Part shown: piece after piece, positions 24,649 to 34,800 of the stretch
Numbering within the stretch: the first letter of the stretch is position 1
Layout of the letters: the number at the start of each line of letters is the position of its first letter
Source: Paenibacillus xerothermodurans
GTDB taxonomy: Bacteria > Bacillota > Bacilli > Paenibacillales > NBRC-103111
Assembly (NCBI RefSeq): GCF_002220865.2
Contig: NZ_NHRJ02000003.1
Coordinates: 63,244 to 127,243, forward strand
Direction of reading: 5' to 3'
DNA length: 64,000 nucleotides
Position numbers and translations under genes: made by a program
Notes under the pieces: generated by a model
Databases searched by the model: none
The model's input: only the letters and a program-made list of their open reading frames with translations
What the model was told of the DNA's origin: nothing

Positions 24649-26460
24649 ATGGAGACAAGCAATATTTTTTGGAACCATGTGAAGCGGAACCGGTGGGCAT
24701 ATCTGATGGGGTTTGCATTATTGTCCATATCCAGCCTTCTTCAGCTGCTTATACCGTGGTTATTAGGGCAATTCACCGACAAACTACAAAGCTCGAATTT
24801 AGCATACGGCGAGACGGTTTCTTTTGCTCTGTGGATGACTGCGGCAGGTTTTGGAATCGCTTTTTTTCGGTCGACGAGCCGCATTTATTTGTTTCGCTTG
24901 GCCCGGACACTGGAAATGCGGGTAAGAGGGGAGCTGTTTCGGCACTGGGAGAAGCTTTCCGCGCAGTACTTCAACAATCAACGGATAGGCGATTTAATGT
25001 CGCACGCGATAAGCGACGTCAACGTGATTCGGGAAGTAACCATGCAGGGCTATTTTAACATCATGGAGGCAGTGCTGCTCATCGTCATATCGGTGATCGC
25101 GATGGTCACGTCGGTCAATCCGCTGCTCACGCTGCTCACGATGCTGCCTTTGCCGCTGCTGAGCATTTTGGCGTACCGTTTTAACAAACGGATTCAGCAG
25201 CAATCTGCGGATGTGCAGGCCGCCGTATCGGATTTAACAAGCCGGGTGCAGGAGTTTACCGCAGGCATTCGAGTGGTGAAGGCGTTCGTTCAGGAGCAGG
25301 AGGAGCGCGGCCTGTTTGCCCGGGATAATCAGCATGCTGTCGATATGAACAGAAGATACGTGCGGTCCAACTCTTTGTTCACCTCGCTGAGCGCCGGCAT
25401 TATTGGGTTCAGCTTCATGATGTCTGTTGTGCTTGGCGGTATTATGGTATTGCAAAACGTGATCACGCTCGGCGAGTTCGTCGCTTTTAACACTTATTTG
25501 TCCCTGCTCATGGGACCGATTGAAAATTTGGGCAAGGTCGTTAACCTGCTGCAGCGGGGAACGGCGTCGGAAAACAGGTTGTTACAGATTTTCCGGACAC
25601 AGCCGGAAGTAGTGGATGATATCGCGGCCGATCAGGCGATAAATCACATCGACGGGGAGATCGAAATACGCAACCTGACGTTTGCTTATCCTGAAGCGGA
25701 TCGCCCGACATTAAAGGATATTTCCTTAAAAGTCGCGAAGGGCAGCAGCCTGGCGATAGTGGGCCGGGTCGGCAGCGGGAAAAGCACGCTGGTGCACCTG
25801 TTGGTGCGGTTGTATAACCCGCCGCGAGGCACTGTGTTCATTGACGGGCACGATATTCATGAAGTTCCGTTGCGTACACTGCGCGGTCAAATCGGCATCG
25901 TACCGCAGGATCAATTCTTATTCTCTTCCACCATTAGAGATAATATCGGATTTGATCCGCATCCTTATACAGATGAACAGGTGATTGAAGCTTCCAAAGT
26001 GGCGCAGGTATATGAAAATATCGTTGAATTTCCCGATCAATTCGATACCGCGCTCGGCGAGAGAGGAATTTCATTGTCTGGCGGGCAGCGCCAGCGTGTC
26101 AGTATCGCGAGAGCCATTATCAAGCGGCCGTCGATCCTGATTTTCGATGACAGCTTGTCGGCTGTCGATACGATCACGGAAGATCTGATATTGGAAGGCT
26201 TGAAGTCGGTTATGAACAAGCGAACCACAATTATTATCGGCCATCGGATTTCCTCCGTGCAGGCTGCGGATCAAATTTTGGTGATGGATGAAGGACAGAT
26301 CGTCGAGCGAGGAACGCACGAGCAGCTGCTGCGCCGCAACGGACTATACGCCGACATGTACCATAAGCAGCTGCTGGATCAGGAAGCGGAGCGGCAGGAC
26401 GGACGAGATGAAGAGCAGCTGGGTCGCGCGAAGCTGCTGCAGGGGGGAGCGGGAGCATGA
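24649..26460 (+). CDS. Heterodimeric ABC exporter subunit, degenerate site (YheI/BmrC-like)
   Basis: 603 residues: six membrane helices (about 20-300) then a nucleotide-binding domain. Walker A GRVGSGKST is at 372-380 and the signature LSGGQ is canonical. The Walker B ends FDDS, with Asp (D501) in place of the catalytic Glu. That is the mark of the non-hydrolytic half in asymmetric exporters such as BmrC of Bacillus BmrCD (YheI/YheH). ATG 24649 is chosen over the upstream TTG 24619 because GGGGGG lies 5 nt before it. The stop overlaps the next start by ATGA, so the subunits are made together. Likely multidrug export. Confidence 0.9.
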   Translation: METSNIFWNHVKRNRWAYLMGFALLSISSLLQLLIPWLLGQFTDKLQSSNLAYGETVSFALWMTAAGFGIAFFRSTSRIYLFRLARTLEMRVRGELFRHWEKLSAQYFNNQRIGDLMSHAISDVNVIREVTMQGYFNIMEAVLLIVISVIAMVTSVNPLLTLLTMLPLPLLSILAYRFNKRIQQQSADVQAAVSDLTSRVQEFTAGIRVVKAFVQEQEERGLFARDNQHAVDMNRRYVRSNSLFTSLSAGIIGFSFMMSVVLGGIMVLQNVITLGEFVAFNTYLSLLMGPIENLGKVVNLLQRGTASENRLLQIFRTQPEVVDDIAADQAINHIDGEIEIRNLTFAYPEADRPTLKDISLKVAKGSSLAIVGRVGSGKSTLVHLLVRLYNPPRGTVFIDGHDIHEVPLRTLRGQIGIVPQDQFLFSSTIRDNIGFDPHPYTDEQVIEASKVAQVYENIVEFPDQFDTALGERGISLSGGQRQRVSIARAIIKRPSILIFDDSLSAVDTITEDLILEGLKSVMNKRTTIIIGHRISSVQAADQILVMDEGQIVERGTHEQLLRRNGLYADMYHKQLLDQEAERQDGRDEEQLGRAKLLQGGAGA

Positions 26461-28565
26461 ATATCCACTCAGAGCAGGACATCAAGAAATTTAAGGACTC
26501 TCAGCTGTTAACCCGCCTGCTTGCGTACGCACTGCCCTATTGGAAAATGGTGCTGCTGTGCATTGTGCTGGCGTTTGTTATCGTTGTCGCGGATTTGGCG
26601 CGGCCTTACTTAATTAAGGTGGCGATTGACGGTCACATCAACGGTTTGCATAAACCCATGCTTGCTGCAGACGGCAGCCAGGCAGCGCAGCTCGAGGCGT
26701 ACGGTCCTGTCACACTTATGGAAAGCCGGGCATACGTGCGACTAGAAGCGAAGGACGCAAACGTGGCCGCATTGCCTTCAGGCATGGAACGGCGGCAGAT
26801 TGTGCTCATCGATGGACGGCATTACATGATCTCCGGCTGGCTGCCGTCCCAGCAATCCGTGCCGGCGCTTGCAACGGAAGCTGGAGCCGCCCGCGTTGTG
26901 GCGGACGGGGAGACCTTCGCGGCGGTGCCGCTTGAGGATGGCGCCGTGCAGTTGTTTCGGGAGCAGGATTACCAAGGGTTCATCCCACTGGGTATCTTGT
27001 TTTTGTTGACAGTGGCCACGGCGTCGATACTGAGCTATTTGCAAAGCAATTTGCTGCAGTACACGGGCCAAACGATCATATATAACATAAGAGATCAGCT
27101 GTTTACCCATCTTAGCCGAATGTCGATGTCGTATTTCGACCGCAACCCGGTAGGACGACTGGTGGTGCGCGTGACACAGGATACGGAGGCTCTCAATCAG
27201 CTGTACTCTCAGGTTGTCGTTAACCTCGTGAAGGATATTATCATTTTGGCCGGCATTGTCGTCATCATGCTGCAGTTGAGTCTGAAGCTGGCGCTGCTCT
27301 CCTTCGCCGTCATACCCTTTCTTGCTGTGCTTACATTCTGGTATCGCAGAGTCATACGGCAAGCCCAGCGCAACTCACGAGTTATTTTGTCGAGGTTGAA
27401 TTCTTTTTTGGCTGAAAATTTGTCCGGCATACGCATCACGCAGTTGTTCATACGTGAGGAGCGGCAGTGGCAGCAGTTTGATCATCATAACTCCGAGTAT
27501 TACCGGGCAGGGATGCGGGGCACAGTGATTAACTCGATCTTTCAGCCGGCGATTGGCTTTCTCGGTAATTTGGCTATAGCGCTGCTTCTCTGGTATGGCG
27601 GGGCTAACGTGATTGACGGAGCTATCACTTTTGGCGTGGTCTATGCGTTTACCCATTATGTCAGGCAGTTTTTCCAGCCGCTCATGAGCTTGGCGGAAAA
27701 ATATAATCAAATCCAGACCGCGATGGTCGGCGCGGAACGGATCTTTGACATGCTGGATGAACGGCCGACTATCACCGATTCCGCAGCCCCAATCAAACTG
27801 CCAAAGCAGGTGCGCGGCGAAATCACATTCGAGCACGTGTGGTTCGCGTACAACAACGAAGATTGGGTGTTAAAGGATGTCAGCTTCACCATTCAGCCTG
27901 GTCAAACCATTGCTTTCGTCGGCGCGACGGGAGCAGGCAAAAGCTCGATCATTCAACTCATCAACCGGTTCTATGACATACAGAAAGGCAGTATTAAACT
28001 GGATGGCGTCGACATCCGAGAGATTCCGCTGGATGAACTGCGGCGCTGCATTAGTATCGTACAGCAGGATGTATTCCTGTTCACAGGTGACATTTGCTCC
28101 AATATTCGGCTGAACAACCGCGACATCACCGATGATCAGGTAGTTGAGGCTGCGAAGATGGTGCATATGGATGAATTCGTGCGACATCTGCCGCAGGGTT
28201 ACGAGACGCGATTAGGGGAGAGAGGCGTCAATCTGTCTCTTGGTCAGCGCCAACTGCTCTCCTTCGCCCGTGCAATCGCCTTCCGGCCACAAATTCTTAT
28301 TTTGGATGAGGCGACCTCGAACATTGATACGGAAACTGAATTAATTGTTCAGGATGCGCTACACAGCATTTCGGAAGGACGCACCACTCTGATCGTAGCC
28401 CATCGCCTGTCGACGATACAGCATGCTGATCAAATCATCGTTATGCATAAAGGGAAAGTGCGCGAGATCGGCAACCATTATCAGCTGCTCGCACAGCGGG
28501 GCTATTATTACCGGCTCTACGAATTGCAATACAAGGAGCAGAAGCCTATGTCTACGGCAAAGTAG
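26457..28565 (+). CDS. Heterodimeric ABC exporter subunit, catalytic site (YheH/BmrD-like)
   Basis: 702 residues. Membrane helices 1 and 2 are separated by an unusually long extracytoplasmic insert (about 62-172), as in BmrD. The nucleotide-binding domain has Walker A GATGAGKSS (489-497), a canonical Walker B with catalytic E618 (LILDE) and an altered signature LSLGQ (593-597). Together with the partner this gives one consensus ATP site (this Walker A/B with the partner's LSGGQ) and one degenerate site. Overlaps the preceding gene by 4 nt; terminator follows. The export substrate is unknown; drugs or lipids are typical. Confidence 0.92.
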   Translation: MNIHSEQDIKKFKDSQLLTRLLAYALPYWKMVLLCIVLAFVIVVADLARPYLIKVAIDGHINGLHKPMLAADGSQAAQLEAYGPVTLMESRAYVRLEAKDANVAALPSGMERRQIVLIDGRHYMISGWLPSQQSVPALATEAGAARVVADGETFAAVPLEDGAVQLFREQDYQGFIPLGILFLLTVATASILSYLQSNLLQYTGQTIIYNIRDQLFTHLSRMSMSYFDRNPVGRLVVRVTQDTEALNQLYSQVVVNLVKDIIILAGIVVIMLQLSLKLALLSFAVIPFLAVLTFWYRRVIRQAQRNSRVILSRLNSFLAENLSGIRITQLFIREERQWQQFDHHNSEYYRAGMRGTVINSIFQPAIGFLGNLAIALLLWYGGANVIDGAITFGVVYAFTHYVRQFFQPLMSLAEKYNQIQTAMVGAERIFDMLDERPTITDSAAPIKLPKQVRGEITFEHVWFAYNNEDWVLKDVSFTIQPGQTIAFVGATGAGKSSIIQLINRFYDIQKGSIKLDGVDIREIPLDELRRCISIVQQDVFLFTGDICSNIRLNNRDITDDQVVEAAKMVHMDEFVRHLPQGYETRLGERGVNLSLGQRQLLSFARAIAFRPQILILDEATSNIDTETELIVQDALHSISEGRTTLIVAHRLSTIQHADQIIVMHKGKVREIGNHYQLLAQRGYYYRLYELQYKEQKPMSTAK

Positions 28566-28589
28566 GCAGCGCGGGCGAAGTTTGAACCA

Positions 28590-28615
28590 AAGCCTGATCC
28601 CGTCAGGCTTTTTTT
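28590..28615 (+). terminator. Terminator of the ABC exporter operon
   Basis: AAGCCTGA / TCAGGCTT, 5-nt loop, then five T. Confidence 0.9.
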
Positions 28616-28659
28616 GCCTGATCAAGGCAGAGCACTTACATTTAGTGGTGAGGGCTGTG

Positions 28660-30120
28660 CTACATTATCGGAGACAACAATCTCATAACCGCGGCCATAG
28701 ATTTAGAAAAGGGAGAACGGCGCACGTGGTCAGCAGCTGTTTGTTCGTAACAATGGATTAAGTCATGAAGGAAGAGTTGATGCAATCGCCCGGCGGTGGG
28801 CGGATCGTAAATAAAGGCGTTCACTTCAAAATTCAGCTGAAAGCTGCGGATATCAAAGTTGGATGTGCCGACGGAAGCAATCTTACGGTCCACAACAATC
28901 GTTTTGGCGTGGAGACATCCCCTTTGATAAAAATAACACCGCACGCCTGCAGCCATTAATTCGCTCAAATATGACTGAGCAGCCCATTGTACCATTTTTT
29001 GCATTGAGTCGGCCGGAACCATAAGTTTAACGTCAATACCGGATAAAGCCGCAGTTTTCAATGCGTTTAGAGTGCTTTCGTCCGGAATAAAATAAGGCGT
29101 TTGAATATAGACGCTCTCTCGCGCGGCATGGATCATCCTGATAAAAGCATTCTGGATGTGATGCCATTTGGCATCGGGACCGCTGGATACGATTTGTATC
29201 GCTGCGTTTCCGGGCTGGTTCGGCATTGGATAGTATTTTGGCGCAAATGCGATACACTTGTTCGCTGAAAGGCTCCAGTCCCGAAAAAAGTTCGCCTGCA
29301 GGCTATGTACCGCAGTGCCGGTGAGTTTTAGATGGGTATCGCGCCAATGCCCACATTTACGACCGCGGCCAACGTACTCATTGCCGATATTGAAGCCGCC
29401 GATAAAGCCGGTTTCGCCATCGATGACGACGATTTTCCGGTGGTTTCTATTGTTGATGGCCGGGTGAACATAGGGCACTTTCGTTGCTCCGTAAGGCCGG
29501 GCTTCCCCGCCCGCTTTTCGTAATTCAGCAAAAAATCGCCGGGACAGGCCGGGGGAGCCAATTTTATCATACAAAAATCTGACCTCGACGCCCTCTTGGG
29601 CTTTCTTGGTCAGGGCCCGCATGACTTTGCCGCCTAGTTCGTCCTTTCGTACTTTATAATACAGGACATGAATGTGATCCTTCGCTTTCTCGATACATCG
29701 CAGCAGCTCGTCGAACTTGTCCTCGCCATGTGTAAAAATCTCCACGCGATTATCCTGTGTCAAGGGGGCATCGCTATTCAGGTTCATATAAATGATATCC
29801 TGATATTTCGATATGGACGGGTCCTGATAGCCTATCTGGTGCTGCTTACCTATTTGGTTCTGCTTAATTAAGCGAATCTGCTTTTGCACCAGTTGATGCA
29901 GTGCGGGATCGGCCTCTTGTTTCGTCTGAAACCATTTTTCTTTACCGAAATTATTCCCAAAAACGAAATACAGCAAAAAGCCCACGACAGGAAACACCAT
30001 CAGAAGGAAAACCCACGACCAGGTCGAGGCCACATTGCGTTGATCAGCAAAAATGATTGCAAGACAGAGAAAGATATTGATAATTAGAAATATGGTGTTG
30101 ATGAGTAAGTAAAGTTGCAT
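28660..30120 (-). CDS. cls: Cardiolipin synthase
   Basis: 486 residues. Two N-terminal membrane helices and two phospholipase D domains, which condense two phosphatidylglycerols to cardiolipin. HKD motif 1 is H227-x-K229-x4-D234 (NHRKIVVIDGETGFIGG) and motif 2 is H404-x-K406-x4-D411 (LHAKTIVVDRKIASVGTSN). ATG 30120 places the first helix at the N terminus; an ATG at 30159 is in frame but less likely. Length fits Bacillus ClsA/YwnE. Convergent with the ABC exporter operon. Confidence 0.92.
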   Translation of the reverse strand: MQLYLLINTIFLIINIFLCLAIIFADQRNVASTWSWVFLLMVFPVVGFLLYFVFGNNFGKEKWFQTKQEADPALHQLVQKQIRLIKQNQIGKQHQIGYQDPSISKYQDIIYMNLNSDAPLTQDNRVEIFTHGEDKFDELLRCIEKAKDHIHVLYYKVRKDELGGKVMRALTKKAQEGVEVRFLYDKIGSPGLSRRFFAELRKAGGEARPYGATKVPYVHPAINNRNHRKIVVIDGETGFIGGFNIGNEYVGRGRKCGHWRDTHLKLTGTAVHSLQANFFRDWSLSANKCIAFAPKYYPMPNQPGNAAIQIVSSGPDAKWHHIQNAFIRMIHAARESVYIQTPYFIPDESTLNALKTAALSGIDVKLMVPADSMQKMVQWAAQSYLSELMAAGVRCYFYQRGCLHAKTIVVDRKIASVGTSNFDIRSFQLNFEVNAFIYDPPTAGRLHQLFLHDLIHCYEQTAADHVRRSPFSKSMAAVMRLLSPIM

Positions 30121-30222
30121 CAGAGACAAACACCTCAGACCAGCATTTGGATGAAGCAAGGCAGGGAAGAGTCAGTGCCTTGACATGACCCGCCCCTGCT
30201 TCCACTCCACATGACCGCCTCG

Positions 30223-31866
30223 TTACATACTTTCCAGTTCCCTTTTTATTGACCGGGAAAAAGCTTGCTTGAAAAATCTCGGGAGGCCGTACACCGCATT
30301 TGCTGCCGAACAAGCCACCACATGCCGGCTAACGCGAAGCGGCTTGCTCAATTTTGAACCTTTAGCCGCTGCACGTAATTGTTCGACAGTCAAACGTTTT
30401 TTCATCAGCGCTTCGTCAAACTCTTTTTGCGCCGCCTGCTTTGCCTTGAACATCATCATTTGTATCCTGCTGTAAACATTGATCGCACCGTCGCCGGTCG
30501 TTTCAATGGGCAGAAAGATAGCTTCCGGGTATCTCTCGGTGATCAACGATTGCACCCCATCCGATACGCCCGAAGATGGCATGCATCCGAAGGGCTTCAC
30601 GGAGATGGTCATATTGACTTTGCGCTTTTTCACGTTGAGGATGAGTTTGCCCACTTCCATATGGCCCTCTCCGCCGCGCAGTTGATTGTCGTAGTGCTCC
30701 TGTGCGATGTTCGCAATCTCGTCCATATCCGGCAGGTGATAGTGATACAGACCCATAGCCTTTGCATAGGTTTGGAATATGGCGCGCAGACCGCGGTCGG
30801 CAAGCCATAGCATGCGCAGCATAGCACGCGGATTTTTCCCCTTTAAACCAGCTCCGCCGCCGTCGGTTGAGCGGAGGCTCATACGCTTCAGCGTATCATA
30901 GCGGCTGCACCAGATAAGGTAGAGAATCCAAGCCGTCACTGACTGCACATCGACCTCCGCGCCTTCCTGTTCCAAAAACCGTTGAAGCTGATAGTTTCCG
31001 TCTCCCTCCGTCGTCATCGCCCAGAACTCCCCGATAATGCTTACTTTAGGTTTAACCTGCAGCTTATCGACGTTTATGGCGCGCATCTCCTGCCGGCATT
31101 TCCGCAGTACGGGTTTCAGACGTTTTCGCTGGCTCAGTGCGTCGTACAAATACTGCTTACAGCGCTCAACCGCTGCATCAGTAGCGCCGGGCTCCACTTC
31201 GTAAGGACGGATACGGTATGCGAGCGCGTTTAAAATGTCCCCCAAAACGATGGTTTTCACGAAGGTTATAAAAAACGATGTATCCAATTTTAAGGCGGAT
31301 TCCCCGCCGGTAGCCTGTTTTAAGCCGTCGGTTTGCTGGAACAAGAGAACCCGAAAACCGTCAAATCCCGCGTCACGCAGTGCTTTACGATACTCCGTCA
31401 CATACGTGCCGAAGCGGCAAGGGCCGCACGAGCCGGCTGTCATGAACAGGTAGTTCCGTACAATTTCGTCCTTCGATTTGCCTTCCACATCCCGAAGATG
31501 CTGGAGATGTTTGATTAAGTTTCCGACGGTGAAGTACGTCGGATTGCACTGTCCGCGATTGCCAAACTCTTTGCCGAAGCGCAGAGCGTCATTGTCCGGG
31601 CAATCCAGATGCTGCACCCGGTAACCGAGGCCGCGCATAGCCCCTTCCACCAAATAATCGTGAGCCATTGTCAGCCCGCCGAGAAGAATGGTCGTCTCGG
31701 CTTTATCCTTGGCCAAAAACTGCCGGGGCACGGGGTCGAACCATTGGCTCTTTTCGAGCTGGATGCCTAACACTCGCTCCTGCTCGGTCTGAAACCGCAG
31801 CAGCTCATCCTCGAGGGCAGATGTTTTCCGGGAGTCATCCTGTTGTTTGTTAATCGCCACGTTCAT
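30223..31866 (-). CDS. 2-hydroxyacyl-CoA dehydratase-like component (activase partner)
   Basis: A 547-residue cytoplasmic protein related to the DUF2229/2-hydroxyglutaryl-CoA dehydratase D-subunit group. Conserved Cys positions that could bind an Fe-S cluster are GNRGQCNPTYF, TAGSCGPCRFG and KPFGCMPSSGVSDG. Also typical are ILLGGLTMAHDYLVEGAMRGLGY and VSIIGEFWAMTTEGDGNYQLQRFLEQEGAEVD. It lies 31 nt after the large activase gene and forms a pair with it. AAGGAGTG precedes the ATG. The natural substrate is unknown; nothing else in the window suggests amino-acid fermentation. Confidence 0.75.
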   Translation of the reverse strand: MNVAINKQQDDSRKTSALEDELLRFQTEQERVLGIQLEKSQWFDPVPRQFLAKDKAETTILLGGLTMAHDYLVEGAMRGLGYRVQHLDCPDNDALRFGKEFGNRGQCNPTYFTVGNLIKHLQHLRDVEGKSKDEIVRNYLFMTAGSCGPCRFGTYVTEYRKALRDAGFDGFRVLLFQQTDGLKQATGGESALKLDTSFFITFVKTIVLGDILNALAYRIRPYEVEPGATDAAVERCKQYLYDALSQRKRLKPVLRKCRQEMRAINVDKLQVKPKVSIIGEFWAMTTEGDGNYQLQRFLEQEGAEVDVQSVTAWILYLIWCSRYDTLKRMSLRSTDGGGAGLKGKNPRAMLRMLWLADRGLRAIFQTYAKAMGLYHYHLPDMDEIANIAQEHYDNQLRGGEGHMEVGKLILNVKKRKVNMTISVKPFGCMPSSGVSDGVQSLITERYPEAIFLPIETTGDGAINVYSRIQMMMFKAKQAAQKEFDEALMKKRLTVEQLRAAAKGSKLSKPLRVSRHVVACSAANAVYGLPRFFKQAFSRSIKRELESM

Positions 31867-31897
31867 TCACTCCTTGGTTGAATTCGAAGTCTAGCGC

Positions 31898-34800
31898 TTA
31901 TATTGCGCCGGCTTGTTCTTGCTGCCTGTTCATGAGCTCGGCCCGCTTTTGTTCCAAACGCTGCTGAAGTTCCGCCTTTTTCGCGGCTAAATCCTGCAGA
32001 CGTTCCTCCTGCAAGCCTAAGCTGTGAGCGTACGTCTTGACACGTATTTTAATCGAGCCGCTCGGCTTGTTCGCGTCGATATCATGCAAGGCGGAATATG
32101 GAGTACCTGCGGTCGAGATAACCGAATCGATTAACCCGTAAGTCGGGGCGTCATGACCACACTTGAAGCTGGACAGATCCAACACCGCCACATTCGGATG
32201 GCGCGCAGCAAATTTTGCGGCCCAAACCTTTTGCACACTGTTTGAACTGAAGTTTTCCGGCCACACATCGCTGACCTCCAAGGCGTATTCAACACGCCCG
32301 CTCTGCAAATCAGCTTCGAAGAAACGGCGCAGCCAAGCTTCATCTTTCGGAATAGAGCGCATCGAGAGGATGGGATACCCAAGCACCTGGAATTCTTCCA
32401 GCACTCCATGATTCAATCCCGGATCGGAATGGTACGGCCGGCCAATGAGAAGAATAGCCAGACGATTTTCCTGCTCAACCTGCTCGAGGATCATGCGTCC
32501 CTTCTCCTGCATTTCCGATTCAAACCGGTTTAGAGCCTCCCAAGATTGGTCGACGGCAAAGTTGCTTTCATCTTCCGTGATCTGCAAATGCTCGCGGAAA
32601 GCCTCAAACAGCTGCTTTTTCATAAAATTAGGCTCCGTGAAGGTAACAGCCGGATCCAGATACGCGACCCCTCTGGTCTCGAAGAAATTGACTTCTTTCG
32701 TGAAGGCCGCCTTGATTACATTCGGAGCGCCGGCCACGATAGGGCAGCTGGTAGAATCCATCACATTTTGCACATGGGTTGGAATATGGGTAATGCACGG
32801 GAAAAAGATGTAATCGAGCGCCTTTTTCTCGTGATGTTTAAACAGCAAATTGTGCACATGGGCCTGGGTAACCTTTGACGGATAGCAAGGATCGATTGAC
32901 CCGTATTTACCGCCGGCCTGCCACATTTCCTCACTCGTATAATCGCTGAACACGATATTCCGTTGGTCGATGCCGAGCGTTTCGAAATACGTACGCCAAA
33001 ATGGGGCGGTCGACCATATGTTAAGCACACGAGGAATGCCGATCCGGATGCGGCTTCGTCTTTCGGCAGCATCTGCGGCCGAGAGCTCGAACTCGCGTGT
33101 CCGAGGTATTTTGCGCACTCCGCCAAGACCAAACCAGCCTCGCTTCACATCGGCGTCCTCCGCCTCCGTGACCGACTCGGGAAACGGTGCCGGAGTGTAA
33201 AAACGCTGATACATTCGGCGTGCCTCGTATTCCACCAGATTCGGATAATGCTTTTTCAACTCCTGCCGCTCCCGTGTCAACTTGACAACTGCCTCCTCGT
33301 CCTCCACAGTGCCCTTTTCACAGCTGAATCCGGAGATGTAGCGGGCTGTGTTTCCATCCGGCGTCCGGGAATCGATAAAGGTCCGGCTGCAGTGGTTGGG
33401 ACAAAAGTTACAGCGGGTGGACTCATCATTGCGCGTGAAATAGTGCAGGTTGATCGCGGCATCTATGCCTAAGAACGTGGAATACCCCCGCCTTTTCACG
33501 ACCCGGAGAGTTTCCATCGCAGCTCCGATCGCACCCGCCTCGCCCGGATGAGGGTGAACATACACTTCAGCATCGGGCACACGCTGTTTGATGTAATCGA
33601 TCTGTGCTTTCACCGCGGCCAGATTATATTGCGTTCCTCCTTGCAGCACGAATTTCCGCCCGAGTTCGGCCATACGTGGAATCTGCACCACATACTGCCA
33701 GACGTTCTTCGGCAGCACCAAAGCCAGGCCGGCTAGCAGCTCTTCTTTGGAGTAGCCTTCTTTCTGGAAATTCACCCTGTCCGCGTCCAGAAATACGGCA
33801 CAACCATACGAATACTTGGGTGAAAGATCCGCAGCAAAGGCTGCATCCGCATACTCCTGAATCGGGATGCCGAACTGATCCGCCATAGCCTGCAGCAGCA
33901 TGCCGTTGCCCGCTGAACACTGATTGGACAACCTGAAGTTTCGAATATCCCCGTTTTTCAAAAAGAGGACCTTGATGTCCTGACCGCCGATGTCACAGAT
34001 GACATCAATGTCGCCAAACTGATGCACGGCACTCATCATATGAGCTACGGTCTCAACAATATTAACGTCCGCCTTTAATGTTTTTTCCAGCACATCCGCA
34101 GCATATCCTGTGGCCCCAAAGCCAATGATCTCCAGTTCGGCGCCCTGCTTCCGGACTTTGTCCTGGAGACGCTTCAGCATTTCTTTCGTGTCCTCAAGCG
34201 GGTTGCCCTTGGAAAGCTGATATTCCTTTAGCAGAATCGTTCCTTGCTCATCGACCAGAACCGCTTTGGATGAAGTAGACCCGCCGTCAAGGCCGACCAC
34301 CGCTCGAACCTGCTGTCCCGAGGTGAACTCCACAGGCTTGAACTTAGGAATGCGGTATGCATTCTGGAATTCTTGTAATTCCTGTTTGCTTGCCACTAGC
34401 GCCGGTCCGGCGTTTTCGCCCAGTTTGGCTTTGCGGCCATGTGCGATAAATTCCTTCAAATCATCCAGCCCCGCAAAGGCGCCCACACCGGCAGGTTCAT
34501 GCATGCCGTACATTACAGCACCGTATGCGGCATAATACTGCGAATTGTCTGGCACGAAAATCAGGTCGTCAACCGGCATGTCCTTGGGATAATCGTAGCC
34601 GCGTTCTTCCCACGTCTTCGGGATACGTTTGCGCCAGCACTCCTGCAGGAACGGCAGGTACGTGTTGGGACCGCCCAGTAAGAGCACCCGATGCCGCAGC
34701 GTGTTACCGCGGGTCAATACTGAGAGGTTTTGCATCACGATCGCATCCGCCAAAGAGCACATGATCTCTGGGGACGGGATACCGCTTTTAACCAGATTCA

